This document shows positions 1-7,327 of a DNA stretch of 61,670 nucleotides, piece by piece. Source of the stretch: a virus; the IMG/VR virus record IMGVR_UViG_3300047319_001572, positions 1-61,670 of that record; one strand, given 5' to 3'. The notes under the pieces are model-generated. The model was not told where the DNA came from. It did not search any database and saw only the letters and a program-made list of their open reading frames with translations. The first letter of the stretch is position 1, and the number at the start of each line of letters is the position of its first letter. The translations under genes were made by a program, and so were the position numbers.

Positions 1-40
1 ATTGCCTTGATTACATCATGGGTGTCAAGGCGCAGCTTTT

Positions 41-826
41 ATGACGTCGCATCCGCTAGATGATGCAAGGCTCAAAATCGTCTGGGCTGATAAGCATCTC
101 GAAACCTTTAAGCGAGTGGCCGGGGAGTACGTGAAAACGAAACCCAATACCATCGCTATCGAGAATACACACGAATCTTTCCAGGCCATGCTTCGAGAAG
201 AAGCTGTCCCCGGTCCCCCTGATGATCTGCGATGTATCGCCGGGGATTGCGTTACGAATGCCCGTGCTGCCCTGGATTACATTGTCTGGGCTCTCGCTTC
301 CAAGTACTTCTCTCCCGTCTTTGACAATGCCAACCGAAACGATAGAAGGATCACAGCCTTCCCTTTGACCCGCGATCCCACTGATAAGGGATATGCGGAC
401 AGGCTGAATTGTTTGTCGAATCGCCAAATTCCCGCAGGTGCCATTGACGAAATCAAAAGGGTTCAGCCGTTCAATGCTCGGTATGCGCCTCTCTGGAATC
501 TCCACCAGATCGTAAACAGAGACAAGCATCGTCTCCCGGCCTTGATAGCTGGAAGGATCACTGCAATCGGTCCTATGAGTATTTCGGCTATCAGCGACGA
601 TGGTAAGCGCGTCGATACCGCCGTAGGAATCGGGATCGCGAACGGCGTGGACATTGATACAAGCCATCTTTCCGGCTATTTCAAAGTGCAGGTGCACACC
701 AATGCGGCCCTCTATGTAACGTTCTCGGATCCGCCGATGCCAAGCAGGCAACCTGCGGATGTTACGCTTGAGGAGATCGTCGAATGCGTCGCGGAAGTTA
801 TTCAGGGATTCAGTAGATTTTTTTGA
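41..826 (+). CDS. Conserved hypothetical protein, IS passenger
   Basis: This 261-residue soluble protein belongs to a bacterial family I recognise but cannot name. Its marks are a central segment resembling ARAALDYIVWAL (about residues 75-86) followed later by LHQIVNRDKHRL (about 155-166). A minus-strand open frame covers nearly the same bases, but only the plus frame gives recognisable protein. It lies beside a 47-residue basic protein and an IS1595-type transposase, and I recall similar pairs next to such elements. The base composition matches the transposase region. No catalytic motif is visible, so no function is proposed. Confidence 0.7.
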   Translation: MTSHPLDDARLKIVWADKHLETFKRVAGEYVKTKPNTIAIENTHESFQAMLREEAVPGPPDDLRCIAGDCVTNARAALDYIVWALASKYFSPVFDNANRNDRRITAFPLTRDPTDKGYADRLNCLSNRQIPAGAIDEIKRVQPFNARYAPLWNLHQIVNRDKHRLPALIAGRITAIGPMSISAISDDGKRVDTAVGIGIANGVDIDTSHLSGYFKVQVHTNAALYVTFSDPPMPSRQPADVTLEEIVECVAEVIQGFSRFF

Positions 827-885
827 AGACACTCCCACCTTTCCGCCTCACCGTGATAGTGTGAGGACGGTAGTGGAAAGCGATT

Positions 886-1029
886 ATGGGCAGTAAACCG
901 CGAGAAATGGTCGAGGGCCGGGAAGCATTCAACCGTTTCCGCAATGCGCTTAAAGCTGCACTATCTGTGCCGAAAGAAAACCTGTCACCACGAACGAAGA
1001 AGCAAGCGAAGAAGAAATCGAAATCCTAG
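886..1029 (+). CDS. Small basic conserved protein, IS passenger
   Basis: A 47-residue protein begins with ATG at 886 and ends in a lysine-rich tail. The core reads EGREAFNRFRNALKAALSVP, a pattern I recognise from short bacterial proteins often found near transposases. It follows the 261-residue passenger gene by 59 bases on the same strand. It is too short for a secure functional call. A role in the element, such as a regulator, is only inference. Confidence 0.6.
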   Translation: MGSKPREMVEGREAFNRFRNALKAALSVPKENLSPRTKKQAKKKSKS

Positions 1030-1062
1030 TTTCGTTTCCCTCTTCCTTGCCGCTTTGCTTCC

Positions 1063-2055
1063 TTAGGCGTTAGTTTCCGGACTAGCATTCTCCTCTTTTC
1101 CTGTCAGTGCCTTGTATGTCAGACGTTTTCCAATGACGCCTGTTAACGCCGACAAGAAACGATCCGCGTCATTTCCTTCGCGAGTATTGAAACGAAATGC
1201 CTGTTCGTCAATGTAACGAAACGCATGGAACGGCTCAATCGAAATGTAGGTGCCTTTGATTCCACGTTTGAACAGGGACCAGAAGTTTTCGATTCCGTTC
1301 GTATGAACCGCACCATCCACGTAGTATTCCGCGTGCCTCACAAAGGCGTGCTGGAAGCCATTATCGGCAAGGTGTTTGTAGGAACCGTGTTCGTCCGTAT
1401 AGATGCTGGTTCCCGGTTCCACCGTGGTCTTGATGATTGCATTCACAGTCTCTTTCCATTGGTCCGGAACCACATGAGCACGAACCTTGGATTTACCCTT
1501 TTCAGTGTGTCGGGCCAGTAACCCGAAGATCGCCGTTTTGCCAGAACCACCACCACGGTATTTCTTGGCCCGTTTGTCGGCGTGCATGTTCTTCGCGAGT
1601 CCGCCAATATAGGTTTCGTCCACCTCGACCGTTTCGCCTTCGCCGCCGATCTTCTCAAACGTGCCCTGCTGGATCGCTTCGCGGATACGATGATCCATAA
1701 ACCATGCCGTCTTTTGCGTCACCTTCAAATCACGGGCCATCTCGCAGGAAGAGATACCATTCTTGCAGTTCACGACCAGCCAGAACGCCATGAGCCATTT
1801 ATCCAGGCCGATAGGTGAATCCTCGAAGATCGTTCCGACTTTGAGGGAGAACTTCGGGCGGTCGTGCCTTGCGTAGCACTTCCAGACACGCGCATTTTCC
1901 AGATAGGTCACTTCGTCGCTTCCACATCGCGGACAGATCACCTTGCCGTCGGGCCAGCGCAAATCCATCAAGAGTTTGTGGCAGTTCTGGTAATCGGCGA
2001 AATAGACCGTAGCCTGTTGAAGCGATTCGGGAAACTTTGCAGTGTTCTTAGCCAT
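1063..2055 (-). CDS. IS1595-family (ISXO2-like) transposase
   Basis: A DDE transposase of about 330 residues that should cut and join DNA at the element ends. The N-terminus carries the family's zinc ribbon (CPRCGSDEV, then a WKC motif about 15 residues on). The DDE core follows with VDETYIGG, YTDEHGSY and the HTNGIENFWSLFKRG box typical of ISXO2-like enzymes. Length is normal and no frameshift is seen, so it may be active. I chose ATG at 2055, where homologs begin (MAKNTAKFPESL), over a GTG at 2064. A good promoter has its -10 box only seven bases upstream of that ATG. Confidence 0.93.
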   Translation of the reverse strand: MAKNTAKFPESLQQATVYFADYQNCHKLLMDLRWPDGKVICPRCGSDEVTYLENARVWKCYARHDRPKFSLKVGTIFEDSPIGLDKWLMAFWLVVNCKNGISSCEMARDLKVTQKTAWFMDHRIREAIQQGTFEKIGGEGETVEVDETYIGGLAKNMHADKRAKKYRGGGSGKTAIFGLLARHTEKGKSKVRAHVVPDQWKETVNAIIKTTVEPGTSIYTDEHGSYKHLADNGFQHAFVRHAEYYVDGAVHTNGIENFWSLFKRGIKGTYISIEPFHAFRYIDEQAFRFNTREGNDADRFLSALTGVIGKRLTYKALTGKEENASPETNA

Positions 2056-2062
2056 GAATAGC

Positions 2063-2091
2063 ACTTTACCAAATCAAGAATGGTCTGTCAA
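2063..2091 (-). promoter_or_regulatory. Transposase promoter, nearly leaderless
   Basis: On the minus strand TTGACA (2091-2086) is followed after exactly 17 bases by TAAAGT (2068-2063). The expected start point falls within one or two bases of the transposase ATG at 2055, so the mRNA would have almost no leader and no Shine-Dalgarno site. Confidence 0.6.
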
Positions 2092-2104
2092 GTATATAAG
2101 TGCC

Positions 2105-2135
2105 ACGGCCGGCGGGAATGTTCCCCGTCGGCCGT
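2105..2135. terminator. Bidirectional hairpin terminator
   Basis: Twelve-base arms (2105-2116 and 2124-2135) pair with one G-U on the plus strand, with a seven-base loop, followed on the plus strand by TTTT. It starts eight bases after the stop codon of the minus-strand gene ending at 2143 and lies just outside the IS promoter, so it can end both the phage early operon and any plus-strand transcript from the IS. Confidence 0.6.
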
Positions 2136-2142
2136 TTTCAGT

Positions 2143-2466
2143 TTACGGGTTCGGATCGACTGTGCCACCAGTTCCCATTGCGGTAAGACGATCGACTTCA
2201 GACTGAAGTCCAGCCTTTGCGGCCGCCAGTTCATCCGCGGAAGGGTTCGGCGCGTTCAGTTGATCCAGGAGCCCCTGGATCCTGGCTGCGACTCCAGTGG
2301 TCGCGGCATCGAGTTCAGTAAGCAGTTCAGCAACAGTCTTTTCGGCCATGATGATGTTCTCCATTTTCTGCTGGATTCGGTCCAGCACCGTTTCCGTTTC
2401 GAGTGCACGATTATGAATGGAATCCAAGGCGCGCGCTATCAACAGAATGTCTTGAAATAATCCCAT
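2143..2466 (-). CDS. Hypothetical helical protein, last gene of left early operon
   Basis: A protein of about 107 residues starting at ATG 2466, preceded by AAAGG. An upstream in-frame start at 2511 would overlap the previous gene. It is predominantly helical with heptad-like stretches (residues 15-45 and 55-95) and no transmembrane segment or cysteine cluster. It closes the operon running from 7319 and is followed directly by a hairpin. I do not recognise the family. Confidence 0.7.
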   Translation of the reverse strand: MGLFQDILLIARALDSIHNRALETETVLDRIQQKMENIIMAEKTVAELLTELDAATTGVAARIQGLLDQLNAPNPSADELAAAKAGLQSEVDRLTAMGTGGTVDPNP

Positions 2467-2477
2467 AAAACAACCTT

Positions 2478-3029
2478 TCAACGAGTCATGCTCCAGGTAC
2501 GTTCGGCACAATTGAGGCCGGCATCACAAACGGATAACCGCAAGGCGTGAGAACCCGCAGGAATCGTTTTTGAATTCCAGCGAACATAGAACGGATTAGG
2601 CAAAACGTCCAAGCCATTTCCGAACGGGGTGGCCATTTTCCCGTCCACTTCCAGCTTTCCAGTGACAATCCCAACGTCGTCGGATGCCGATATCGTCAGG
2701 GATAGTCCGTTGTTGACCGCAAGCAAACGGATCGCGCCCGTGGTCAGATCGGCGCCGGCGGAATTGGTGATTGCCGTAATGACAGGATTCGAACGGTCCG
2801 GACTCGCTGGAGTCGGGCCCAATTTCACGTCGAAGCGTGCCGTAGGCGTGTTGGTGAAGGTGAACTGGACCGGAGCGCCGGCGCCGTCGGTCGGGACGCA
2901 GGTGTAGGCCACATCGTGGTCCGGGAACGTCATCGGCGGCGCCTGGGCCTTAATCCCCTTGCCGATCAATAGAATCGCCGCAACTGCAATCCAAAACCAC
3001 ATTGCAAAATCCAGTCCTGTAATTTTCAC
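2478..3029 (-). CDS. Membrane-anchored Ig-like domain protein
   Basis: A 183-residue protein with one N-terminal transmembrane helix (about residues 8-24, WFWIAVAAILLIGKGI) followed by a beta-rich ectodomain. The pattern SASDDVGI..KLEVDGK...W....IPAGSHALRLSVCDAGLN is that of bacterial Ig-like repeats. Two cysteines near the C-terminus could form a disulphide. It is eight bases from a second, secreted Ig-like protein, so the two probably act together outside the cytoplasmic membrane. An exported Ig protein inside a replication operon is odd. Surface exclusion or host-surface binding is inference. Confidence 0.75.
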   Translation of the reverse strand: MKITGLDFAMWFWIAVAAILLIGKGIKAQAPPMTFPDHDVAYTCVPTDGAGAPVQFTFTNTPTARFDVKLGPTPASPDRSNPVITAITNSAGADLTTGAIRLLAVNNGLSLTISASDDVGIVTGKLEVDGKMATPFGNGLDVLPNPFYVRWNSKTIPAGSHALRLSVCDAGLNCAERTWSMTR

Positions 3030-3037
3030 GTTGTCTC

Positions 3038-3463
3038 CTATGGCGCCGAAATGGTGATCGTAATCGTCGGTGGCGCCACATCCGGCGGGATGTTGTTCAC
3101 GGTGACGTTCAATGCGTTCGACGTTCCGATATTCACCTTTGTCGAATCACACGCACCATTGAGGCCAGCTTTGTCCGTGGCCTTTGCGGTCAGAGTGTAG
3201 GCGCCGTTCGGAACCATTGTGGTATTCCAACTGAACGTGTAATTCGTTCCGGAGTTCGGTACCGTTAACGCTGGGCCCAAGGGCGTTGTTCCCAGGAAGA
3301 ACTGAACGGATCCGACTCCGCATTCGGTATCCCCGACGGCCGGCGTGACATCGGTAGCCACTGCGGTTAGCGTGACAGTTCCGCTGATCGACTGGGCGAA
3401 CAGCGAACTGCAGGACAAGGCCAGGACGAACAGAACAATCAGGATTTTATGAACGTTTCGCAT
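3038..3463 (-). CDS. Secreted Ig-like domain protein
   Basis: A 141-residue protein with a clear signal peptide (residues 1-24, ending SSLFAQ before SISG). The mature part is a single Ig-like domain of the Big type, with the motif FSWNTTMVPNGAYTLTAKATD. It overlaps the upstream resolvase gene by 25 bases and has the same fold as the next gene. The two cysteine-bearing segments (DTECGVG and NGACDST) suggest a disulphide and hence an extracytoplasmic place. Function is unknown. Confidence 0.75.
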   Translation of the reverse strand: MRNVHKILIVLFVLALSCSSLFAQSISGTVTLTAVATDVTPAVGDTECGVGSVQFFLGTTPLGPALTVPNSGTNYTFSWNTTMVPNGAYTLTAKATDKAGLNGACDSTKVNIGTSNALNVTVNNIPPDVAPPTITITISAP

Positions 3464-4098
3464 ATCGGATTCTCCTTCGACGGTTTCACTTTTACCGGCG
3501 GATGTTTCACCGCTCGGATAACTTCGCGTTGGTGCAACGGTAATGACATCAGGTCCGTATTCGAAAGCTTCAATGCCCGGCCGATCTGCGCCAGACCGAA
3601 CGCATCGGCCATGTTGTGATTCGGTATCTCGATATCGAAATGTTCCCGAACCGCGGAAACCATCTGACCCTTGTCGGCATTGCCTTTGCCGGAAACGAAC
3701 TTTTTCACGGACGATGGAGAAATCTCGATCGGTACTTGTTTGATCTTTCGCAGGTGATACCGAACGATCCCACCGAACTCTGTCAGAGCTCGAGCAAAGG
3801 CCATATTACGCGAGAATGCGTACCCTTCAATCAAAACCATGTGGGCGTGCATCGCATAGGCTAGGACGGGTAGAAGCACGCTCTCCCAGCGGGAGAGGGT
3901 GTCATTCCCCTCCACCGCCACCAGGCAACCCTGGTACAGAACCAGTCCGTGCGGAGTACTCAGTTCCTCCTGGATACATCGGCTGCCGATCATCATATCG
4001 TCAAAATCTGGAACCTTCCGATCGTCGCCGAAGGACAGCATTGCCAGGCCTGTCGCGTTCATGCTCAGATCGATTCCGAGGATGTTCTGGGGTTTCAT
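3439..4098 (-). CDS. RuvC-like Holliday junction resolvase
   Basis: A 219-residue phage RuvC-fold nuclease that should cut branched DNA made by replication and recombination before packaging. The acidic set is visible: GIDLSMNATG near residue 8 (first Asp), VLIEGYAF near 90 (Glu), and NMADAFGLAQIG near 162 (Asp). A basic SSVKKFVSGKGNADKG loop before the last motif is typical. It overlaps the start of the Ig-like gene and its ATG overlaps the stop of the Rmf-like gene (ATGA), so these genes are translationally coupled. Confidence 0.85.
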   Translation of the reverse strand: MKPQNILGIDLSMNATGLAMLSFGDDRKVPDFDDMMIGSRCIQEELSTPHGLVLYQGCLVAVEGNDTLSRWESVLLPVLAYAMHAHMVLIEGYAFSRNMAFARALTEFGGIVRYHLRKIKQVPIEISPSSVKKFVSGKGNADKGQMVSAVREHFDIEIPNHNMADAFGLAQIGRALKLSNTDLMSLPLHQREVIRAVKHPPVKVKPSKENPICETFIKS

Positions 4099-4277
4099 CG
4101 ACCTGCCCCCAGGAGTCGTTTCAATGCCAGATCAATATCCCGCCAGCCTTGCTGCCAAACGATGAACAGGCGTGGATCCGAATACCTGCAGGAATAATAA
4201 TCGCATCGAAGATTCCTGGCGATACGACCACGGCGATAGGCGTCCGATTTTCTCCGCGTTGAGATCCTACTGGCCAT
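4095..4277 (-). CDS. Ribosome modulation factor (Rmf)-like small protein
   Basis: A 60-residue basic protein whose layout matches Rmf: AYRRGRIA near residue 13, SCRY near 29-32 in place of the Rmf CPY, and WQQGWRDI near 41-48 in place of WxxGWRE. Rmf dimerises 70S ribosomes into inactive 100S particles in stationary phase. Short phage and plasmid relatives exist, including the CrpP group. Start and stop overlap both neighbours in the chain 4590-4279, 4277-4095, 4098-3439. The match rests on spacing of a few residues, so ribosome binding is a hypothesis. Confidence 0.6.
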   Translation of the reverse strand: MASRISTRRKSDAYRRGRIARNLRCDYYSCRYSDPRLFIVWQQGWRDIDLALKRLLGAGR

Positions 4278-4278
4278 A

Positions 4279-4590
4279 TCAATCCGCCACCACGATTTCG
4301 TTTAGCTGCCGGCGCGATCGGGAACGCATGGACTTTGTGATTCCGTAAATTGCCTGGTGTCCCTTGCGCGTTTTGTTCCGAGTCGGCCAAAGCTTTTCGA
4401 TCAGATGAAGAACCGCGCGCCAGGAGATAACCCCGGTTCTACAATCGTCCAGTGCTGCCCGGACCTTGGCGCCTTTCTCTGCTTCCCAGGCCTCTTCCGC
4501 GGCGCGCGCGTGGTTCAGCCGGCGGGAATGTACGGCCATTCGTGCCCGGCGGCCGTGTTGATGCAAGTTTCGTTTTTTGGTGTGTGGCAT
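4279..4590 (-). CDS. Hypothetical basic protein
   Basis: A 103-residue strongly basic protein (start MPHTKKRNLHQHGRRAR) with helical stretches and no cysteines. It sits directly between the replication-loader candidate and the Rmf-like gene, one base from the former. Nucleic-acid binding is plausible from charge alone. I do not recognise the family. Confidence 0.65.
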   Translation of the reverse strand: MPHTKKRNLHQHGRRARMAVHSRRLNHARAAEEAWEAEKGAKVRAALDDCRTGVISWRAVLHLIEKLWPTRNKTRKGHQAIYGITKSMRSRSRRQLNEIVVAD

Positions 4591-5193
4591 TTACTCTCCT
4601 GTCTTTTCGGTCAATGCGTTTGTTGGAAGGGTTCCGGAGTCTCTGGAAATTCGCAGTGTGTCCAGCAATTTGCTTGCGTCCGCATGGCTCAGTTTCAATT
4701 GTTCGCCATCTTCCGCGGTAAAGCGCTGATGGGCATCAAGAAATCCCTTTCGAACGAAATCGGTATCCCGGTCCGATCGATAAGCGATCCGGGCAAGACC
4801 TCCGACCTGACGAACCGCGTAATCTGTCGCCGGCGGTATCTGCGGGGCTCCCTGGAAATGTCCGATATCGACATGCCAGTGCTTCCGGACGTAAACCTGG
4901 ATCCAGTCCCAGGCCTGTTCTGATAGGAGCGTAGGATTGACTCCTGTTCGTTCCAAAATGAACTTTATCGGCGGCATCATCGAAGGCCTGTCCCACTCTG
5001 AAATTGTTCGTTTGGTGGCCGCCTTCAATGCGTCGGGTTCGAGTTCCACAAGAACCTCTAGGTAGCCGGCCATAGTCAGTTCACTCAAACTCACGTTTGC
5101 CGTCGCTGCGATCTTTAGAATCAAATCGAGCGTCAAGCGCCTCCGCTCTTTCAAAGTTAAGTTGCTGTCTGTCTTTGGGTTGTCCGTTCCCAT
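4591..5193 (-). CDS. Phage replication accessory protein, helicase-loader candidate (DUF6475-like)
   Basis: A 200-residue protein with an N-terminal helical half (residues 35-80, LSELTMAGYLEVLVELEPDAL) and a C-terminal half reading AWDWIQVYVRKHWHVDIG...YAVRQVGGLARIA...DFVRKGF. I associate that pattern with a phage family (DUF6475-like) encoded beside replication initiators. It overlaps the initiator gene by 113 bases, a phage O/P-like arrangement, which supports a role in loading the host helicase. The family link is from memory and should be checked by profile search. Confidence 0.6.
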   Translation of the reverse strand: MGTDNPKTDSNLTLKERRRLTLDLILKIAATANVSLSELTMAGYLEVLVELEPDALKAATKRTISEWDRPSMMPPIKFILERTGVNPTLLSEQAWDWIQVYVRKHWHVDIGHFQGAPQIPPATDYAVRQVGGLARIAYRSDRDTDFVRKGFLDAHQRFTAEDGEQLKLSHADASKLLDTLRISRDSGTLPTNALTEKTGE

Positions 5194-5920
5194 TCCCGTT
5201 TCCTCCGTTGACGTGGTTGATTGGTTTGCCGTATCGATCGACGGCCGAATTTCTAAAAACCTGGTACCGGTTTGCCAAATCCGCGATCGTCCACTTTCCG
5301 AGTGCGGATCCGAAATAGTTCACAATCGATTCCTCCCAGCCTTCCGGGGTTTCTTTGGTTCCGATTTTGAAACTTTTTCGAAGTCTGGCGAGAATGACGA
5401 AATCCTGAGTTTTGAAGTCGTAGGGAACCCGTGTGTACTCCAGGCATTTTTCAGCGAACGAATCTGCGGCTGGATCCGGTGTTCCACCGCGTTTCACTGA
5501 CGCCGAAGGCGTAGTCTTATTCCCCTTCTGTTCTGTATCTGTATCTGTTCTGTTCTGTATCTGTTCTGGGGGCGTTACTGCTAACGGTGGTGAAACGTTT
5601 CGTTTCTTCTCCCTGTGACGTTTCACGCGTTCCGTGCTGGTATCGCTCTTGTACTGTCTTTCGAACCACTTATGAGGGGATAGCTTTCCGAAGCGCTTAT
5701 CAAGAAGTCCCTTTTCGTCCAGCAATTGTAACATTTCAGACACGTACTTTTCGTCACAGCGAAACGCAAATGAAACGGCCTTTATATCGGGAAGGAAACC
5801 GTTGTTGCGACATGCAAGGCAAAGCGTGTTGGTCCAGAATTTGAAGAGTTCAGGCGGGAGAGTTTGAACTTTCGGATCGTCCAGAACTTCGTGATAGAAC
5901 CGAAACCACGGTTGAGCCAA
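5081..5920 (-). CDS. Phage replication initiator / replisome organiser
   Basis: A 279-residue protein that opens with PWFRFYHEVLDDPKVQTLPPELFKFW, the N-terminal winged-helix type of phage replisome organisers. A variable linker follows (residues 100-150, rich in T, E, K), then a helical domain and a Gly/Asn-rich tail near 235-250. By analogy it binds the phage origin, which in many phages lies inside the gene. The start is TTG at 5920, preceded by AAAGG at good spacing and agreeing with homologs that begin at this point. Confidence 0.75.
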   Translation of the reverse strand: MAQPWFRFYHEVLDDPKVQTLPPELFKFWTNTLCLACRNNGFLPDIKAVSFAFRCDEKYVSEMLQLLDEKGLLDKRFGKLSPHKWFERQYKSDTSTERVKRHREKKRNVSPPLAVTPPEQIQNRTDTDTEQKGNKTTPSASVKRGGTPDPAADSFAEKCLEYTRVPYDFKTQDFVILARLRKSFKIGTKETPEGWEESIVNYFGSALGKWTIADLANRYQVFRNSAVDRYGKPINHVNGGNGNGNGQPKDRQQLNFERAEALDARFDSKDRSDGKREFE

Positions 5921-6021
5921 TTGCCGACCTTTCTCGAAATGCCGGCCTTGAGAGTGGAAATGCTGGGGCCCACCTGGTCGGCAAGGACTCTTCCGCAGGG
6001 AATGACCCTACGGTAGGGCCC

Positions 6022-6052
6022 TCAGCGAGGGGGATTTTCTACCCCTCGCTGA
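6022..6052 (-). terminator. Strong hairpin between exported-protein gene and replication genes
   Basis: Perfect 11-bp arms (6022-6032 and 6042-6052) close a nine-base A/T-rich loop, 18 bases after the stop of the gene ending at 6070. There is no T run after it on the minus strand. A second small CCCTA..TAGGG hairpin follows at about 6006-6018. It may attenuate rather than end transcription into the replication genes. Confidence 0.5.
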
Positions 6053-6062
6053 AGACTGTCAA
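6034..6062 (-). promoter_or_regulatory. Candidate promoter for replication genes
   Basis: TTGACA (6062-6057) is followed after 17 bases by GAAAAT (6039-6034). The -35 is perfect and the -10 matches four of six. The -10 lies in the loop of the hairpin at 6022-6052, so fold and promoter share bases. It would transcribe the initiator gene starting at 5920. Confidence 0.4.
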
Positions 6063-6069
6063 CAGGATT

Positions 6070-6579
6070 TTATGGGGCGTCGTTGACTTCGAGGGTCAAA
6101 TTGAGATCGATCCGGAGGGTATTGGAGATAATCGGCCAGTTGGCGCCACTGGCACGCCGGATCAGCAAACTGTTGGATCCTTGGGAGGCAATGACATAAC
6201 AGGTTTCCCATACGCCGGCGTTTCCGTTGTCGGTTGCCATCAGAGCGGCCGATGTGACGGTCCGGCCGGCGGTACGTCCCTCCGGAATCTTGACGGTGAT
6301 GAAGGAACTGGCTGCAGATCCGGAAGTGGATGAGTTCAAAACGTCGACCATCAGGTGGAGTTGCTTGTTTTCATCGACGTTGTAGCGGTAAGTATTCTGG
6401 GTACCCACGGCAAATGTCATTCCGGCGGTTGCGCCGAAATTAGTCGAATCGTAGGGAACCGTGGTGTAGGCACCAGTTCCCAAGGTGGCGTGAACCGGAG
6501 TTTCGGTATAACGAACGAGGCCAGCCATAACGAACAAAAGAACCAGGGCAATCAAACTGCAATTCAGAAAATACTTCAT
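6070..6579 (-). CDS. Exported protein with N-terminal signal/anchor
   Basis: A 169-residue protein starting at ATG 6579 behind a strong AAGGAG site. A longer frame upstream has no such site. Residues 4-22 (FLNCSLIALVLLFVMAGLV) form a signal peptide or membrane anchor. The rest is beta-rich with Ser/Thr/Gly and no enzyme motif. It is the third exported protein in this operon after the two Ig-like ones. Role unknown. Confidence 0.7.
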   Translation of the reverse strand: MKYFLNCSLIALVLLFVMAGLVRYTETPVHATLGTGAYTTVPYDSTNFGATAGMTFAVGTQNTYRYNVDENKQLHLMVDVLNSSTSGSAASSFITVKIPEGRTAGRTVTSAALMATDNGNAGVWETCYVIASQGSNSLLIRRASGANWPIISNTLRIDLNLTLEVNDAP

Positions 6580-6604
6580 GGAATCTCCTTTGAATTTGAA
6601 CAAG

Positions 6605-6979
6605 TTAGTGGACAGAACTAGAGCCTGGAGTCTGGAACGGAACGGGAATAATTTCACCTACAAAACGAGTTCCCAAGGTGAACGCGACCCATGCGCGCAC
6701 GACCGCGGCGCCGGGACTGTCGCCGTCCTGGCAAACTCGAATGCGGCCTTCGGCGTAACAGCCGCAGACTTTGAACGATTCAGGAACTCCGGCCGGCCGA
6801 TCCGCTTCCCTGAGCAAGTGGGTGTTGCGCGGGAGCTCGAGGAACAATGTCGGCCAGTGCTGGTCGTCGTGCCAATCTTCCAGGCAGTTCTCACATTCAC
6901 ACAGAGGATCGTGGCTGTCGTTGTTGCGTAACTGATTCACCTGGCGATTGATTCGCTGTTCTAACGTGAGTTCTTTCAT
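6605..6979 (-). CDS. Hypothetical cysteine-containing protein
   Basis: A 124-residue protein with a CECENC motif near residues 27-32 and a CGC pair near 72-74, suggesting metal binding. The start at 6979 has AGGAG eight bases upstream and overlaps the preceding 47-residue gene (ATGA). Frames on the other strand over this stretch lack a ribosome site. No family recognised. Confidence 0.65.
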   Translation of the reverse strand: MKELTLEQRINRQVNQLRNNDSHDPLCECENCLEDWHDDQHWPTLFLELPRNTHLLREADRPAGVPESFKVCGCYAEGRIRVCQDGDSPGAAVVRAWVAFTLGTRFVGEIIPVPFQTPGSSSVH

Positions 6980-7119
6980 TCCGGATACTCCTGGAAAATG
7001 GGTTCAGATGGGCCCGTTTTCAAGAGCAGAGCCCGGCCGATCGGACAGAGATCGAACGGATGCGTTTCACATTGTGTGCATTCGTCCAGATGTTGGTGAA
7101 AGGTGTCGTCGGGTGTCAT
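6976..7119 (-). CDS. Small phage protein with CxxC and FxLC motif
   Basis: A 47-residue protein with FHQHLDECTQCETHPFDLCP near the N-terminus. This Cys-rich pattern recurs in short phage early proteins. It overlaps the HTH gene upstream (ATGA at 7116-7119) and the next gene downstream (ATGA at 6976-6979), so it is firmly part of the operon. Zinc binding is likely from the cysteine spacing. Function unknown. Confidence 0.65.
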   Translation of the reverse strand: MTPDDTFHQHLDECTQCETHPFDLCPIGRALLLKTGPSEPIFQEYPE

Positions 7120-7319
7120 CGTTTGACCCGCTTGTATTTGATTCTCAGAATATTTTCCAGATCCTCAACGTTCTTCAAGAGTGGTTTCGTTTCGCCGTTG
7201 AGCATCCGGTAGAGCGTTGAAAACGCAATGCCAGACGCGGCCGCAAGGTCAGGTACGGGAATGTCCTGGCGCTGGATTTCCGCTTTGATTGCTTTGATTC
7301 TGGGTGAAAGTTCTTCCAT
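7116..7319 (-). CDS. XRE/Cro-type HTH transcription regulator
   Basis: A 67-residue protein that is little more than a Cro/C1-type helix-turn-helix (residues 20-50, VPDLAAASGIAFSTLYRMLNGE). It is first in the left early operon and divergent from the plus-strand operon that starts at 7409. Two small palindromes lie in the shared control region, one touching this gene's own -10 box. It probably represses one or both operons. Being Cro-sized and lacking a dimerisation or cleavage domain, it is not a full CI-type repressor. Confidence 0.8.
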   Translation of the reverse strand: MEELSPRIKAIKAEIQRQDIPVPDLAAASGIAFSTLYRMLNGETKPLLKNVEDLENILRIKYKRVKR

Positions 7320-7327
7320 GTGGCGGC

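Larger units (their letters stand above)
1..2100. mobile_element. IS1595-family insertion element with passenger genes, left end cut by window edge
   Basis: A minus-strand ISXO2-type DDE transposase (1063-2055) sits beside two plus-strand genes unrelated to phage functions (41-826 and 886-1029). IS1595-family elements are known to carry passenger genes, so I read the block as one element inserted just beyond the phage early operon that ends at 2143. The right end should lie near 2090-2104, between the transposase promoter and the hairpin at 2105. I could not match terminal inverted repeats because the left end is at or before base 1. The contig edge inside a repeated element may be an assembly break. 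Confidence 0.6.

Noticed and set aside
56-838. Minus-strand 260-residue frame opposite the first passenger gene
   Set aside because: It mirrors the plus gene almost exactly, reads as atypical protein and lacks a ribosome site. The plus frame matches a family I recognise.
2109-2121. GCCGGCGGGAATGT shared with about 4519-4532
   Set aside because: One copy is part of a terminator arm and the other is coding. With no third copy or context it is probably chance.
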